Assembly: GCA_023228065.1 (NCBI GenBank)
Contig: JALOBX010000012.1
Span: 1 to 13,723, forward strand
Length of the DNA stretch: 13,723 bases
Source of the DNA: Candidatus Pacearchaeota archaeon
GTDB taxonomy: Archaea > Nanoarchaeota > Nanoarchaeia > Pacearchaeales > GW2011-AR1
Reading direction: 5' to 3'
In this document: positions 1-6,654 of the stretch, piece after piece
Numbering within the stretch: position 1 is the first letter of the stretch
Layout of the letters: each line of letters starts with the position of its first letter
Notes under the pieces: model-generated
What the model saw: only the letters and a program-made list of their open reading frames with translations
What the model was told of the DNA's origin: nothing
Database searches by the model: none
Made by a program: the position numbers and the translations under genes

Positions 1-317
1 CATAATTGTTTTATAAGTGCGGATGTAATAAATAATTTTGGTTTTTTATACGGTGGCATAAAATATGAAGCAAACGCCAAATATTCCAAACCACCAATAT
101 GATCTCCATGTAAATGTGAAACATAAACTGCATCTATATCCGTTGGACGAATTCCATGATGAAAACATGCAGCTTTGAAATCAGAACCACAATCCAACAA
201 TAAGTTTCTATAAGTTCCTTCCCCTGCACACTTGAATTGAACAAGAATCATTGAATTGAAATTATGTTGTGGGTTGCAAAAAGCACTCCCAGAACCGAGA
301 ATTTTTAACTTAATCAT
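1..317 (-). CDS. Metallo-beta-lactamase-fold hydrolase, RNase Z-like (partial)
   Basis: The reading frame starts at ATG 315-317 behind GGAG and runs off the left edge, leaving 105 visible residues. It opens with the KLKILGSGSA strand typical of RNase Z and related metallo-beta-lactamase proteins. The zinc motif SHLHGDHIGGLE follows at residues 67-78, with H68, H70, D72 and H73 in the HxHxDH pattern. LLLDCG (39-44) is the usual strand before that motif. This family hydrolyses phosphodiester or ester bonds with two metal ions; tRNA 3' processing is one known role, but the specificity cannot be told here because the C-terminal half is missing. The gene starts only 12 nt after the T-run of a terminator, so it needs read-through or a promoter inside the upstream genes. 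Confidence 0.85.
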   Translation of the reverse strand, partial: MIKLKILGSGSAFCNPQHNFNSMILVQFKCAGEGTYRNLLLDCGSDFKAACFHHGIRPTDIDAVYVSHLHGDHIGGLEYLAFASYFMPPYKKPKLFITSALIKQL

Positions 318-329
318 TTTTTACTCCAG

Positions 330-368
330 AAAAAAGAGAAGAAGATAAAAATATTCTTCTTCTCTTTT
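330..368 (-). terminator. Intrinsic terminator (purine/pyrimidine stem)
   Basis: A perfect 14-bp inverted repeat (332-345 with 355-368, 9-nt loop) is made of GA-rich and TC-rich arms. On the minus strand the hairpin is followed by six T residues. It closes the long minus-strand operon after the 374-517 gene. Because the arms end in A/T runs on both sides it could also work on the plus strand, although no plus-strand gene is nearby. Confidence 0.75.
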
Positions 369-373
369 GTGAA

Positions 374-517
374 TCATTTTTCAGTGCATTTCATAACTAA
401 GAATTCTTCCTCAGTTAATTCCGATTCTATTTCTTTAACTGGAATAGGTTTACCCCAGCGATTACAATTTCCAGAAGAGAAGTAACTACACCCTTTGCAT
501 TTCTCTTCAGACATCAT
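374..517 (-). CDS. Small Cys-rich protein (47 aa)
   Basis: A 47-residue frame starts at ATG 515-517 with a strong AGGAGGG site 9 nt upstream and ends at TGA 374-376. It contains CKGCSYFSSGNC (residues 7-18), a CxxC pair plus a third Cys, and another Cys at 44, so it may bind zinc. It overlaps the end of the upstream gene (507-773) by 11 nt, indicating translational coupling, and is the last gene before the terminator. An in-frame ATG at 512-514 is the alternative start. The function is not recognised. The upstream neighbour carries a comparable CxxCxxF segment, so the two may be distantly related. Confidence 0.7.
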   Translation of the reverse strand: MMSEEKCKGCSYFSSGNCNRWGKPIPVKEIESELTEEEFLVMKCTEK

Positions 518-773
518 CGTTTGATACCCTCCTGAATTCATGGCATATACAGCTTGTTGATTTTGGATTGTTAAAATAATTATCGGTTTGTTTTGTATTG
601 TAACATCTGAATATATGGGTGTAACTCACTTCCTTTTTTAATTTTTGATCCCCACATTTCGTTTCTATGTAGTGACCAAAATGTTTACATGTATAACAAT
701 CTCTTTTTTTGGATTGTAGATAATTCTTCAAATCATTTAGTCTTTCTTTGAACATAGAAACGACGGATCTCAT
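507..773 (-). CDS. Small Cys-rich hypothetical protein (88 aa)
   Basis: The gene starts at ATG 771-773 directly behind AGGAGGAAAG, one of the best ribosome sites in the window. Five to six cysteines are visible: CYTCKHF at residues 26-32, a Cys near 40, one near 57, and CIC near 75-77. This suggests a zinc-binding knuckle, but the spacing fits no family I can name. The N-terminal 25 residues are basic and helical in character. It lies 17 nt downstream of the last of four tandem tag-sharing genes and overlaps the next gene by 11 nt, so it is probably co-transcribed with the radical SAM operon. No function is assigned. Confidence 0.75.
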   Translation of the reverse strand: MRSVVSMFKERLNDLKNYLQSKKRDCYTCKHFGHYIETKCGDQKLKKEVSYTHIFRCYNTKQTDNYFNNPKSTSCICHEFRRVSNDDV

Positions 774-790
774 CTTTCCTCCTCATTGTT

Positions 791-1282
791 TTAATTTAAT
801 TCAATCAGTTCGACTTTTGTATGATCAAATTCTTTTCCACTTGACATCACATCACTTGTCTTCTGGCATAAATTATCCCAAAATTGGAATACATAGTATT
901 TTATTGGTTCATAATCATCCTTGACATTTTTCCAGAATATTTTTGCTAATCTTTTTCTTTCTTTGTAATAATTATCTAATTTTTCATCGTCACCAACATT
1001 CATATCCTCAAAATCAATAAATCTATGCAATTCATTGGATGTTTCAATAGCCAAAATAATTTTACTTTCCGGCTCTGGCCCGAATTTTATTTTGTTATAT
1101 ATTATTTCTGCTGCTGTAACAGTGGACAATTTTTTTCCCTCGTGTTCTATATAATTTTTATTGCCATACATGAATGTTCTCAAATCTTTTATGCTTTTTA
1201 TTTTTTTCAAATCTTCTTTATAAAATCCTACAATAAATGAACAACTGGAACTGTTAGAAACAAAATCAGTTCTTATTTTCAT
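791..1282 (-). CDS. FVSNSSSxSF-tag protein 1 (163 aa)
   Basis: The start is ATG 1280-1282, behind GGTGG, because the shared N-terminal tag begins exactly there; a longer frame to 1333 would overlap the upstream gene and hide the tag. The first residues are MKIRTDFVSNSSSCSFIVGF; this copy has Cys where the other three have Ser. The rest is a paralog of the neighbour at 1291-1830. Both carry an RLxKIFWKN segment followed by a Tyr-rich strand ending near a W/S-D-N, and end with an E/T-F-D motif. No catalytic motif is recognised. I recall similar N-termini in uncharacterised proteins of Firmicutes and phages, but know of no function. Confidence 0.85.
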   Translation of the reverse strand: MKIRTDFVSNSSSCSFIVGFYKEDLKKIKSIKDLRTFMYGNKNYIEHEGKKLSTVTAAEIIYNKIKFGPEPESKIILAIETSNELHRFIDFEDMNVGDDEKLDNYYKERKRLAKIFWKNVKDDYEPIKYYVFQFWDNLCQKTSDVMSSGKEFDHTKVELIELN

Positions 1283-1290
1283 GCCACCAC

Positions 1291-1830
1291 CTAATGATGT
1301 GAAAATCGTAAAGTTTTTATTGTGCAACAACAATTATCAAAGGTTGGTCCATGCTCTAATACGCATTCTTCTTCACTTTGATTATCCGAAAATTCTATTA
1401 TGATGTATTTGGTGTTTTCATAATCATATTTTGTATGATTTTTCCAAAATATTTTTGATAATCTATTTCTTTCTTCGTTCTCTTTGTTTTCCATTTCATC
1501 TTTTTCAACATCGGTTAGTTTATTATTAAAATGACGATTTTTTAGTTCTGGATCAATATAATCACCAATCATGTAACTATTATAAATAAGATCCAATATT
1601 TCTTCTTGTTTCGCAATCTTTGCATTTTTTATTTCTTCAAATAATATTTCAGATGCTTGATCTGTTGATATTACATGATCATAATATTTTAATTCTTCAA
1701 CATCTTTAAAGAAGTATTTTTTTACTGCTTCAGCACCTTTCTTTTTTATTTCCTTAAGATATGAACTTGGAATTCCTATAAGAAAGGAACTTGATGAACT
1801 GTTAGAAACAAAATCAGTTCTTATTTTCAT
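1291..1830 (-). CDS. FVSNSSSSSF-tag protein 2 (179 aa)
   Basis: ATG 1828-1830 follows AGGGAG, which sits over the stop codon of the upstream gene. The first residues read MKIRTDFVSNSSSSSFLIG, with the same tag as its three neighbours. The middle is rich in Lys and Glu and probably helical. The segment RNRLSKIFWKN and the following KYIIIEF strand match the protein encoded at 791-1282, so the two are tandem duplicates. A CCC cluster lies near the C-terminus (about residues 167-169) and has no counterpart in the paralog. The function is unknown. The DNA over the first 13 codons is almost identical to copy 1, consistent with recent duplication. Confidence 0.85.
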   Translation of the reverse strand: MKIRTDFVSNSSSSSFLIGIPSSYLKEIKKKGAEAVKKYFFKDVEELKYYDHVISTDQASEILFEEIKNAKIAKQEEILDLIYNSYMIGDYIDPELKNRHFNNKLTDVEKDEMENKENEERNRLSKIFWKNHTKYDYENTKYIIIEFSDNQSEEECVLEHGPTFDNCCCTIKTLRFSHH

Positions 1831-1841
1831 TTATTCTCCCT

Positions 1842-2189
1842 TTATTCATCACTATAACTCCCACCTTGAATTTTCAATGAATTTTCAAATCCAACTTCAA
1901 TTTTTAATTTTTTTAACTCATTAATAGTTTGTTCAACATCTTCTAATTCCAAAATTGCGTATTCACTCTCGCTGCTATAACAACCAATATGAATATCCTC
2001 GTCATCTCGTCCAATATCAATATAAAGCTGACTTGTACCAAATCTATTTATTGATTTTAAATCAAAATTTTTAATTGTTTGAATTATTTTTTTCTTGTGC
2101 TTTTTGTATTCATTTTTCGTAAAAACATATCCTGCAAATACAAACGAACTCGATGAACTATTGGAAACAAAATCCATTCTTATTTTCAT
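1842..2189 (-). CDS. FVSNSSSSSF-tag protein 3 (115 aa)
   Basis: The start ATG 2187-2189 directly abuts the stop of the upstream gene, with TGGAG upstream. The N-terminus MKIRMDFVSNSSSSSFVFAG carries the shared tag. The remainder (about residues 20-115) has no visible similarity to copies 1, 2 or 4. It has a Lys-rich helix (residues 27-45), an acidic IGRDDEDIHIG segment, and a predicted alternating strand/helix pattern resembling a small alpha/beta domain. No catalytic residues can be proposed. The combination of a constant tag and an unrelated body is the key observation for this cluster. Confidence 0.85.
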   Translation of the reverse strand: MKIRMDFVSNSSSSSFVFAGYVFTKNEYKKHKKKIIQTIKNFDLKSINRFGTSQLYIDIGRDDEDIHIGCYSSESEYAILELEDVEQTINELKKLKIEVGFENSLKIQGGSYSDE

Positions 2190-2570
2190 TTAGTCTCCAG
2201 GCAAAATTATTTTTACTTTAGAAAGATCTTTCTTTAATTCCTCATAATTGCAGTAATTTTCTAGCATTTCTTTCTTTAATTCTTCATATGACATTCCTAA
2301 TTTTTTAAATGCATACTTATAGACATCAAATATTGATGCTGTTTTCATTTGACATATTGGGCAATATTCCTTTGGAATTTCATCAAAATCATCAATCTCC
2401 ATATCATCATTTTTTATGACATGGTCTTCCTCCAAAATGTGTCCATTTACACATTCTACCAAATCAAAATCATCAAGTCCCGCATCATATCCACTTTCTA
2501 TACATCCGGTTTCATCAATAATATATGACGACGATGAACTATTACTTACAAAATCCAAACGAATTTTCAA
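2190..2570 (-). CDS. FVSNSSSSSY-tag protein 4 with Cys/His zinc-type motif (126 aa)
   Basis: The start is TTG 2568-2570, not ATG. AGGAGG lies 5-6 nt upstream and the tag MKIRLDFVSNSSSSSY follows at once, so the choice is firm. After the tag the protein is very acidic. It holds a CVNGHILEEDH segment (about residues 40-50) and CPIC (about 70-73), which together could form a Cys/His zinc site. A helical C-terminus rich in Lys/Glu/Leu follows. It is the first tag gene behind the radical SAM gene: its ribosome site lies at the radical SAM stop codon and only 8 nt separate them. Function unknown. Confidence 0.85.
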   Translation of the reverse strand: MKIRLDFVSNSSSSSYIIDETGCIESGYDAGLDDFDLVECVNGHILEEDHVIKNDDMEIDDFDEIPKEYCPICQMKTASIFDVYKYAFKKLGMSYEELKKEMLENYCNYEELKKDLSKVKIILPGD

Positions 2571-2578
2571 TAATCCTC

Positions 2579-3652
2579 CTAATACAAATCAAAAATAGGA
2601 CAAGCTCTGCAAGTCTTGCTTATATCATGTTTTTGATTTATCAGTAAATTTCTAAACTTGATTGTTTCAGGATGATACCACACATCCTTCAAAAAATCTT
2701 TACAGTTTACAACATCAATTCCTTCCCATCCCTTTTCTCCTTCAGTGAATGAACAATGAAAATATCTTCCATCTGCATTTATATAACTGCTAAAACAACT
2801 TGATTCACATGCTTCACTTAAAGAATCGTACATCTTAAAATTTTCATGCTCTTCTATGCACTTGAGAAAATTTGGAACAAAACAGGAATCAAATCCAAAT
2901 TTTATATGTTTTTCAAAAGCATAATCTATTAATTTTTTTAATTTTTCTATATTCTTTATTACGGTAAATTTATTTCTTTTTCCCTTTGGTTTTAAAGATA
3001 AAAATACAACAGCATTTAAATTTTTCAGTCTTTCATCAGTTTTGATATCATCTATTAATTCAAAACACTTATCATATGTTTCCTCTGATAACAGCATATG
3101 AATATTTACTTTTTTCATTCCATGATTTGTTATTTCTCTAACCGCATTATAACAAACATCTTTTGGTTCATATCTCGATATTGCTACAGCTCCACATAAA
3201 CTTGAAATGTTTTTTGCATATTCATCAGTTATATTCCAACCATTTATTGTAACATTTGGAACTATTCCTTTTAATTTTGTATATTCAAATATATTCCAGA
3301 TATCTGGATTGGAATCAATATCTCCAATACCAAATGCAACCTGTGTCAATACTTTTGGCATTTTATCAAGAATGGTTTTGAATACTTTAAATGTCATATT
3401 TTTTCCAGTTCCCGTGTTACTCTTATAGCAATGTAAGCATGGCTTGTTATTTATTCCATGACATATCGTTGATATTTCTATATCCAATATTTCAGGTCCA
3501 AATGGAGCAAAACTTGGATCATCCTCCGAGTTTCTTCCCCACCTTGCAAAGAATCCTGTTTTTTTATTGAAAGTGTATTTGTAGTTTTTGCTTCTGAAAA
3601 TTTTCATTTCAGAACTATCACTAAGAATTCCAGGATTAGTACTACGAAACAT
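2579..3652 (-). CDS. Radical SAM enzyme with SPASM-like C-terminus (357 aa)
   Basis: ATG 3650-3652 is chosen because GAGAGG lies just upstream; a longer in-frame start at 3682 has no better support. C64, C72 and C75 form a CX7CX2C cluster in ISTICHGINNKPCLHCYKS, the place where radical SAM proteins bind the catalytic [4Fe-4S] and S-adenosylmethionine. The following GIGDIDSNP (108-116) matches the glycine-rich SAM-binding strand. The C-terminal third has eight more cysteines (257, 265, 282, 286, 300, 317, 348, 351), including an ending CRACPIF as in SPASM auxiliary-cluster domains. Such enzymes often modify peptides or proteins. It overlaps the RNA ligase gene by 11 nt and is followed by four tag genes, possible substrates. 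The wide CX7CX2C spacing is unusual. Confidence 0.85.
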   Translation of the reverse strand: MFRSTNPGILSDSSEMKIFRSKNYKYTFNKKTGFFARWGRNSEDDPSFAPFGPEILDIEISTICHGINNKPCLHCYKSNTGTGKNMTFKVFKTILDKMPKVLTQVAFGIGDIDSNPDIWNIFEYTKLKGIVPNVTINGWNITDEYAKNISSLCGAVAISRYEPKDVCYNAVREITNHGMKKVNIHMLLSEETYDKCFELIDDIKTDERLKNLNAVVFLSLKPKGKRNKFTVIKNIEKLKKLIDYAFEKHIKFGFDSCFVPNFLKCIEEHENFKMYDSLSEACESSCFSSYINADGRYFHCSFTEGEKGWEGIDVVNCKDFLKDVWYHPETIKFRNLLINQKHDISKTCRACPIFDLY

Positions 3653-4790
3653 GTTTACCTCTCTCTTTTTCCAACCTTTCAAACAATGTTATCTTACCAT
3701 TATCTGACATATTATCAATGATTTTACCAAGTTCATTTCCTTTTCTTAGCATAAACATGATTGAGGAAATTGGTGTGTCTTTGACCTTTAATGCAAATTC
3801 TTTTTGATCTTGAATATGCATTGTTGTTTCAGACAATTTATTTATAGAATCGTACATATATTGTCTGGATTCTATATATTTTTCAAAATATGGTTTATCT
3901 TCTGGAAATGATGCAAGATATTCATCTTCATTGCATGATAACACAATTTTTATTATGCTCTTTGGATTCAATTGCCCATTGCATCTCAGATTTGAAAATG
4001 CCAAATACGCTGGATTTTTAATTTTTAATCTTGTTTGTCCACCATGCCCATCATCATAAACAAAAACATAACCTTCAAATGTTTCACCTAATGATGGGAG
4101 AGATTTCAGTGATTCTAGTATTTCATCTATATTTTTAAATGTTGGACCTTTTACGTATGGATTTATCATCGGAAGATGTTTCTCAAATATCTCGGCGGCT
4201 TCATAATAGTTCAAATAGTTTCCATTGTATTTATTTCTTATTGCAATTCCATGTATGGCTGTTTTTGGATAACGATTTATAATTCTTGTTTCAGGAGAAA
4301 CTAATTCAAAAATATATGTATATTTAATATCGGCCCAATTTTTGAACATTTCATCAACTGAAGTTCCTAACACTTCCTCGAATAACATTCTGAATGTTTT
4401 GTCATTGTTTGAAAACACTGTTCCTTCTGCAAATGCCATTTTTCTTGTTGAACATTGCCATCTTATTCCATCATGATATACATTAATTAATGATCCATCA
4501 ATTTTGATTGTGCAATAACTTTTTGTGATATCAAAATCTTCTTTATCTTTTCCGTGATCGAAAAATCTATCAAATGATCTACATAAAATATTTAAAGTTG
4601 GAATGGATAAAATCAATGCTCTACATTCCCTGACAATAGGATTGAAACGATGTTTATGTGATTCAATTTGATCGTAATTTAATACAACTCTATCTTCATA
4701 TAATTTATTTGTTATACCAAATTCAGTTTCAAGATTTTTTAAACCTTCGTTTATATCTGAAAATTTTTTCAGATACTCTATAACTCTCAT
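3642..4790 (-). CDS. RNA ligase, T4 RnlA (Rnl1) type
   Basis: This 382-aa protein carries the full set of nucleotidyltransferase motifs in the Rnl1 arrangement. Motif I is KIDGSL with K96 as the predicted AMP-accepting lysine, preceded by RECRALIL and RSFDRFFDHG as in T4 RnlA. FELVSPETR (161-169, E162) is motif IIIa, EGYVF (239-243) motif IV, and KIKNP (256-260) motif V. The length is close to the 374 residues of T4 RnlA. The enzyme joins 5'-phosphate and 3'-hydroxyl RNA ends using ATP, and in T4 it repairs tRNA cut by host anticodon nucleases. The ATG at 4788-4790 has GAGGAG 7 nt upstream. It lies 9 nt after the methyltransferase and overlaps the radical SAM gene, so all are one operon. No polynucleotide kinase partner is in view. 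Confidence 0.92.
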   Translation of the reverse strand: MRVIEYLKKFSDINEGLKNLETEFGITNKLYEDRVVLNYDQIESHKHRFNPIVRECRALILSIPTLNILCRSFDRFFDHGKDKEDFDITKSYCTIKIDGSLINVYHDGIRWQCSTRKMAFAEGTVFSNNDKTFRMLFEEVLGTSVDEMFKNWADIKYTYIFELVSPETRIINRYPKTAIHGIAIRNKYNGNYLNYYEAAEIFEKHLPMINPYVKGPTFKNIDEILESLKSLPSLGETFEGYVFVYDDGHGGQTRLKIKNPAYLAFSNLRCNGQLNPKSIIKIVLSCNEDEYLASFPEDKPYFEKYIESRQYMYDSINKLSETTMHIQDQKEFALKVKDTPISSIMFMLRKGNELGKIIDNMSDNGKITLFERLEKERGKHVS

Positions 4791-4799
4791 TGGATCTCC

Positions 4800-5450
4800 T
4801 CAAATTTTTTTACATATATAATATGCAGAATTTTTTATTTTTATTAAGTCAATATTAAAATACTTTTCTAATACATCTTTGAATTCTTTTTCAGATATAT
4901 ATGGAAATGAATTTGTGTCAATTAAATCCTCACAATGTTGGGTATGCATAATTATATTATTTTTTGAAACTGTGTTTAATTCAAAATAGTTTCTGTTATT
5001 ATATGTATATTTTTTAGAAGAATATGTTTCGGGAATATTTGTAAAAGTATTAAACATTAATATTCCATGTTTTTTAATTGATTTATGAAGTTGTTTTATA
5101 ATTTCTTCGTTAAACCAATAGTTGATTGCTTGCTTACATACGACCACATCATATTCCCAATTATTCAAAAGAAATATAAAATTCCTAACACTGGCATATG
5201 TTATTTTGATAAGTCTATGTGGAATCAGAGATGATCTTATCATATTTGAATTTTCATCTACATACCAAACTTTTTTGGTCTGTAGTTTATTTAATAAAAA
5301 TTCAGATAGATCTCCAGTTCCACCACATAAATCTAAACACACTATGTCTTTTTTTCTTTTAATTGTATCTCCGAGAATACTTTCAAAATTTTTATTATCA
5401 AGATATTTAGCATATAAAATTACGTATTGTTCATAAGTTAAATTGTTCAT
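4800..5450 (-). CDS. Class I SAM-dependent methyltransferase
   Basis: The 216-residue protein has the Rossmann-type methyltransferase signature VCLDLCGGTGDLSEFL (about residues 37-52) as motif I, an acidic residue after strand 2 (WYVDENSN, about 72-79), and a strand-4 region YDVVVCKQAINYW (about 99-111). The C-terminus is short and rich in Lys and aromatic residues. The substrate cannot be inferred from motifs. The start ATG overlaps the stop of the CoaB/aldolase gene as ATGA, so the two are translationally coupled and may act on the same small molecule; alternatively it serves the RNA ligase next door. Confidence 0.88.
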   Translation of the reverse strand: MNNLTYEQYVILYAKYLDNKNFESILGDTIKRKKDIVCLDLCGGTGDLSEFLLNKLQTKKVWYVDENSNMIRSSLIPHRLIKITYASVRNFIFLLNNWEYDVVVCKQAINYWFNEEIIKQLHKSIKKHGILMFNTFTNIPETYSSKKYTYNNRNYFELNTVSKNNIIMHTQHCEDLIDTNSFPYISEKEFKDVLEKYFNIDLIKIKNSAYYICKKI

Positions 5451-6592
5451 ATTAGATTTCCCTCTTTGTTGAACAGTAAATAAGCACCGTGTTCATTTAT
5501 ATTGAAGGATGAATTAATCAATGATTCATCTCTTAAAGAATCTCTTAAAGTTCCAGATGGCGCATATTCTAACGATTTTAATTCATTAATATTTAAATGT
5601 AAATGAACTATATGATCAACGTTTCTATTTGTTTCAAAAATTCTATATAGCAATGGAGAATTTATTGGTGATTTTGTATTTTCTTGATCGAACATTGATG
5701 AGTATAATACAACTCTATTTTCATGATCAACATGTTCAACCATAATTAATTTGTCAATATAATCAATTCTATTTTTATTTCTGATAGTGGTATAAAATTT
5801 ATTATCATTTAATCTAATAGCAATACAACCATGTGAGGTATTAAATCCAATATTTGATTCTATAAATTCCTTTGAAAATTTATTTTTTATTTTATTTATT
5901 TTTTCCAACCATTTAGGATTTAGATTTCTTGGTTCTTCCTGTATTGATTTGTAATATTGATTTGTGGCATTCTGGAATATATATTCTGCCAACTGATTCC
6001 TTCTAATTTCTTTAATTCCACATTCTTTATTTAGAATAAGTATTCTATTTAAATTGCTTGGATTATTTGCAAATATTGCATTTGCCTTCGATTCTTTTAA
6101 TGTTAAATATGCCGCTCTTAATAATTCATCATCCTGGGCATCCAATAATTTAAATCCAAACAAAATATTTTTATTGTTGATTCTTTTAATTTCATTTATG
6201 ATTCTTGGAGCTATTTTGAATGGAATATTCACTATATCATTTTCTGAATATTCATGACTTGGAAATTTATTTTTCCATGGGGATGACGGAATTAGATTTG
6301 CAACAGCAGCTCCCAGTATAAAACAATTATTATCTTTTTTTGCCAAATCTATCAAAATTTCACGATAGTCTTCAAACCCATTGTGATATATTGTATTCCA
6401 AGGAGATTCTACTTGGTTTAAATTAGTGGTTATATATGTAATAAATTCTTCCGAATTATATCCCTTTTTGAGCATCAAGTTCCATAAATCACCAATAAAA
6501 CTTAGCATTAATTTTCCTTTAAACTTATTGGTGATAATTTTAACTGAATCTAAATATGCATGGACTGGACCACCAGTGATTATGAAATTCAT
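5447..6592 (-). CDS. Two-domain protein: CoaB-like (DFP) domain fused to class II aldolase/adducin-like domain
   Basis: ATG 6590-6592 follows AGGAGAAAAT, so it is preferred to the TTG five codons upstream. The N-terminal half (1-205) resembles the phosphopantothenate-cysteine ligase domain of CoaBC: ITGGPVHAYLDSVKIITN (5-22), GAAVAN (94-99), a KIAP segment (126-129), and GFKLLDAQDD (146-155) followed by ANAIFANN. The C-terminal half (about 240-381) resembles class II aldolase/MtnB proteins: SHGCIAIR (253-260), VHLHLN with H330 and H332, and NEHGAYLLF with H368, giving the three zinc-binding histidines of the family. No flavin decarboxylase (CoaC) domain is present. I infer a nucleotide-dependent step on a carboxylate substrate coupled to an aldolase or dehydratase step. 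It heads the operon 23 nt downstream of an RNA terminator. Confidence 0.8.
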   Translation of the reverse strand: MNFIITGGPVHAYLDSVKIITNKFKGKLMLSFIGDLWNLMLKKGYNSEEFITYITTNLNQVESPWNTIYHNGFEDYREILIDLAKKDNNCFILGAAVANLIPSSPWKNKFPSHEYSENDIVNIPFKIAPRIINEIKRINNKNILFGFKLLDAQDDELLRAAYLTLKESKANAIFANNPSNLNRILILNKECGIKEIRRNQLAEYIFQNATNQYYKSIQEEPRNLNPKWLEKINKIKNKFSKEFIESNIGFNTSHGCIAIRLNDNKFYTTIRNKNRIDYIDKLIMVEHVDHENRVVLYSSMFDQENTKSPINSPLLYRIFETNRNVDHIVHLHLNINELKSLEYAPSGTLRDSLRDESLINSSFNINEHGAYLLFNKEGNLI

Positions 6593-6615
6593 ATTTTCTC
6601 CTGTCAAAATTTTTT

Positions 6616-6654
6616 AAAAAAAAGAGAGAGGGGCCGCACAGTTACATCTGCGGC
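6616..6654 (-). terminator. 3' terminator of the structured RNA
   Basis: GCCGCA and TGCGGC (6633-6638 with 6649-6654) form a perfect 6-bp GC-rich stem with a 10-nt loop. On the minus strand it is followed by CCC, a CT tract and eight T residues (6616-6623). Nine of the ten loop bases (6640-6648) are complementary to 6683-6691 upstream in the same RNA. The next gene starts only 23 nt beyond the T-run, so the terminator also stands between the RNA and the enzyme operon. Confidence 0.75.

Noticed and set aside
957..1240. Plus-strand frames opposite the tag genes and other minus-strand genes
   Set aside because: They lack ribosome sites, are Phe/Tyr/Ser-rich as expected for the complement of Lys/Glu-rich genes, and oppose well-supported genes.
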